In this document: piece after piece, positions 33,540-35,053 of the stretch
Numbering within the stretch: position 1 is the stretch's first letter
How the letters are laid out: every line of letters begins with the position of its first letter
Assembly: GCA_017404025.1 (NCBI GenBank)
Contig: JAFRDD010000139.1
Coordinates: 1 to 35,053 of the forward strand
DNA from: Clostridia bacterium
GTDB taxonomy: Bacteria > Bacillota > Clostridia > TANB77 > CAG-508
Direction of reading: 5' to 3'
DNA: 35,053 nucleotides
Translations under genes and position numbers: made by a program
The notes under the pieces: generated by a model
Told to the model about the DNA's origin: nothing
Seen by the model: only the letters and a program-made list of their open reading frames with translations
Database searches by the model: none

Positions 33540-34907
33540 TTATAATTTAGTACAATAACTCATTGAAATCCACCCCGAATTTGTTCTTCCAAATCCATTA
33601 CGAACTTCATATACATAAGTTACTACACCTCTTCTTAATCCGTTTGTATAATAACCACCTAGTCTACTGTTTTGGCTTCTAGCATTAACTGTTAGTTCAT
33701 AATATTTTTTAGCTCTGTAATTTGTACTAGGTCCAGTTCTTACGTTTAAAACACTAGCTGTTACTCTGTAGTTTCCTGTTCTATATGTTTGTGTTACTGG
33801 AACATAATTATTATATATAGTAGAAACTAAATAATTTGAACTTACCCAACCTTTGTCTGTTCTGCTCCAATCTCCACTTGTTTCATACACTGTTACTGCA
33901 GTTCCGTATCTATAACCACCTATTATTGTTCCATTTGGTGTACTTCTTATATTTAATCCTATTTTTGCATTTACGTATCTTGTATAGCTTTCTGTTGTTA
34001 CTGGTTTGTAGCTATTCTCTTGTTTAGAACCTTCATTTTTAAAAGCAAAGAATTTCATATAGTTAGCATATTCTCTAAAGTTATCTATACTACAATATAC
34101 TGTATTTCCACTTACTGTTACTTTTCCTCTTCTTGTAGATGTATTAAACTTACCTGCATATAAATATGGATCATATATTTTTAATGTATCTCCATCTATT
34201 CCAACTATAACTATAAAATGTCCTCCAGTTGTAAATAAACCATTACCACAACTTACAATAACATAATGATTATCTTTTAGTAACTCTACTGTTTCATCTA
34301 GCTTGTATGTTTCTTTGTAATCTATATTAAATGTATCTGCAGTCCATCTAAATGCACTAAAATATGTACCATTGTCAGCACTTCTAAATCCATACTTGAC
34401 ATACAAATCTCCCATTTCTTGTGGAGTAATTACACCTTTTATAGCAGTTACTACCATTGCTCCACTTGTAGGACCACAACCACTTGAACCTATTGTTTGA
34501 TTTGGATTACCTACAGAAGTATAAGTGTGGCTTGACCATCTACTATCTATTTGCGAATAATATGTTAATCCTATATAATCTCCTAAACTAACACTAGGAA
34601 ATTCATTATCTCCATTGTATGCTATCTCTCCTTGTAGTTCAAATCCTTCTGTTTCTGTTGTTGCTTGTTCCTCTCCTGTTGCATTTTCTTGTTCTTCTGT
34701 CTGTTCTATAATTTTTGTACTTGGAAGTTCTTTTATTTCTTCATCTTCCATTGTATATGTAGTTATCCCATCTATTGCTATATCTATTGCTTTATGTATT
34801 TCATTTTTATTAACTTGTCCTGTTTCTTTAAATCCTACTATTACTCCTAGGATTATTGCTAATGATATCGTTAAAGATGTTATTAATTTTATTTTCTTTT
34901 TCTCCAT
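33540..34907 (-). CDS. Secreted C39-like cysteine peptidase with SH3 repeats
   Basis: 455 aa. Residues 7-25 form a hydrophobic signal or membrane anchor (ITSLTISLAIILGVIVGF), followed by a Glu/Thr-rich linker (about 45-95). The catalytic domain (about 105-290) has YYSQIDSRWSSHTY, SSGCGPTSGAMV with the nucleophilic Cys (about 142-153), GGHFIVIVGID with the His (about 228-238) and IYDPY with the Asp, the C39_2 papain-like triad. Two bacterial SH3-type modules follow: YVNAKIGLNIRSTPNGTIIG and VTASVLNVRTGPSTNYRAKK, each ending in GW(V/I)S. SH3 modules usually bind cell wall, so this is probably a wall-associated peptidase or hydrolase. AGGAGA precedes the ATG. No bacteriocin export genes are adjacent. 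Confidence 0.9.
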   Translation of the reverse strand: MEKKKIKLITSLTISLAIILGVIVGFKETGQVNKNEIHKAIDIAIDGITTYTMEDEEIKELPSTKIIEQTEEQENATGEEQATTETEGFELQGEIAYNGDNEFPSVSLGDYIGLTYYSQIDSRWSSHTYTSVGNPNQTIGSSGCGPTSGAMVVTAIKGVITPQEMGDLYVKYGFRSADNGTYFSAFRWTADTFNIDYKETYKLDETVELLKDNHYVIVSCGNGLFTTGGHFIVIVGIDGDTLKIYDPYLYAGKFNTSTRRGKVTVSGNTVYCSIDNFREYANYMKFFAFKNEGSKQENSYKPVTTESYTRYVNAKIGLNIRSTPNGTIIGGYRYGTAVTVYETSGDWSRTDKGWVSSNYLVSTIYNNYVPVTQTYRTGNYRVTASVLNVRTGPSTNYRAKKYYELTVNARSQNSRLGGYYTNGLRRGVVTYVYEVRNGFGRTNSGWISMSYCTKL

Positions 34908-34933
34908 AACATTTCTCCTCGTATAATATATTT

Positions 34934-34996
34934 AACAATCAATTTTATAAGTTTAAATTACATTAAATAACTGATTGTTTAGAAAATTTAATGTAA
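34934..34996. repeat. Two interleaved inverted repeats upstream of the peptidase gene
   Basis: AACAATCA (34934-34941) pairs with TGATTGTT (34972-34979). TTACATTAAAT (34958-34968) pairs with ATTTAATGTAA (34986-34996). The arms alternate A-B-A'-B', the topology of a pseudoknot in RNA or of two overlapping operators in DNA. The rest of the stretch to 35053 is A/T-rich with several TATAAT-like words but no promoter I would call. Confidence 0.7.
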
Positions 34997-35053
34997 AGTA
35001 GTAAAGGATTATTATATTTACATAATATGATATAATATTTTTGTATAAACCTA

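Overview
The window is AT-rich DNA (I estimate below 30% GC by eye) from a spore-forming, Gram-positive Firmicute, most likely an uncultured or gut member of the Clostridia. Support for this: spoVAC-spoVAD-spoVAE; a hrcA-grpE-dnaK-dnaJ operon with CIRCE operators; an L20-type leader on infC-rpmI-rplT; a sortase-type surface protein; whiA; and sigma-A promoters with 17-bp spacers. The placement is inference from gene content. The code is standard (TGA is used as a stop).

Layout. 1-1.5 kb: tail of an upstream gene, then rsmB (-). 1.7-3.9 kb: a dodecin-like gene and spoVACDE (+). 3.9-5.3 kb: infC-rpmI-rplT (-) with a leader/attenuator and probably an AUA start for IF3. 5.3-12.3 kb: a 1183-aa wall-anchored surface protein with Pro/Thr repeats and a 1093-aa protein of unknown function (-). 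12.4-16.4 kb: prmC-whiA-hemW-ddl (-) from one promoter. 16.4-16.6 kb: 6S RNA (-). 16.9-19.1 kb: P-loop/Asp23 protein, cmk, plsC (-). 19.1-24 kb: hrcA-grpE-dnaK-dnaJ (-). 24-26.3 kb: a cation exchanger (-) and serS (+). 26.5-28.3 kb: a two-domain immunity-like protein (-) and engB (+), the latter with a 1-nt frameshift. 28.3-30.5 kb: gltX-DUF951-dgkA (-). 30.6-31.5 kb: a RAYT-type Y1 transposase cassette. 31.6-33.4 kb: a small accessory island (39-aa and 57-aa proteins, a broken HTH regulator, and a DUF3467 / HPE-motif nuclease-like / DUF2283 operon). 33.5-34.9 kb: a secreted C39-like peptidase with SH3 repeats.

The most notable system is a dispersed palindromic repeat family tied to the transposase. 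Ten units of 29 nt share the core GGGACGGTYC. They occur singly, as direct pairs or as inverted pairs, at 1.6, 3.9, 16.8, 24.1, 30.6 and 31.5 kb. The last two flank the transposase gene as exact inverted copies. One pair keeps the core but has entirely different, still self-complementary arms. Diverged relatives (GGGACAGGTTC, GGGACATGTAC) lie at the ends of rsmB and serS. The palindromes supply the last codons and stops of rsmB and of the exchanger, and the cassette separates a strong promoter from gltX. This looks like a Clostridial counterpart of the REP/BIME-RAYT system of Gammaproteobacteria.
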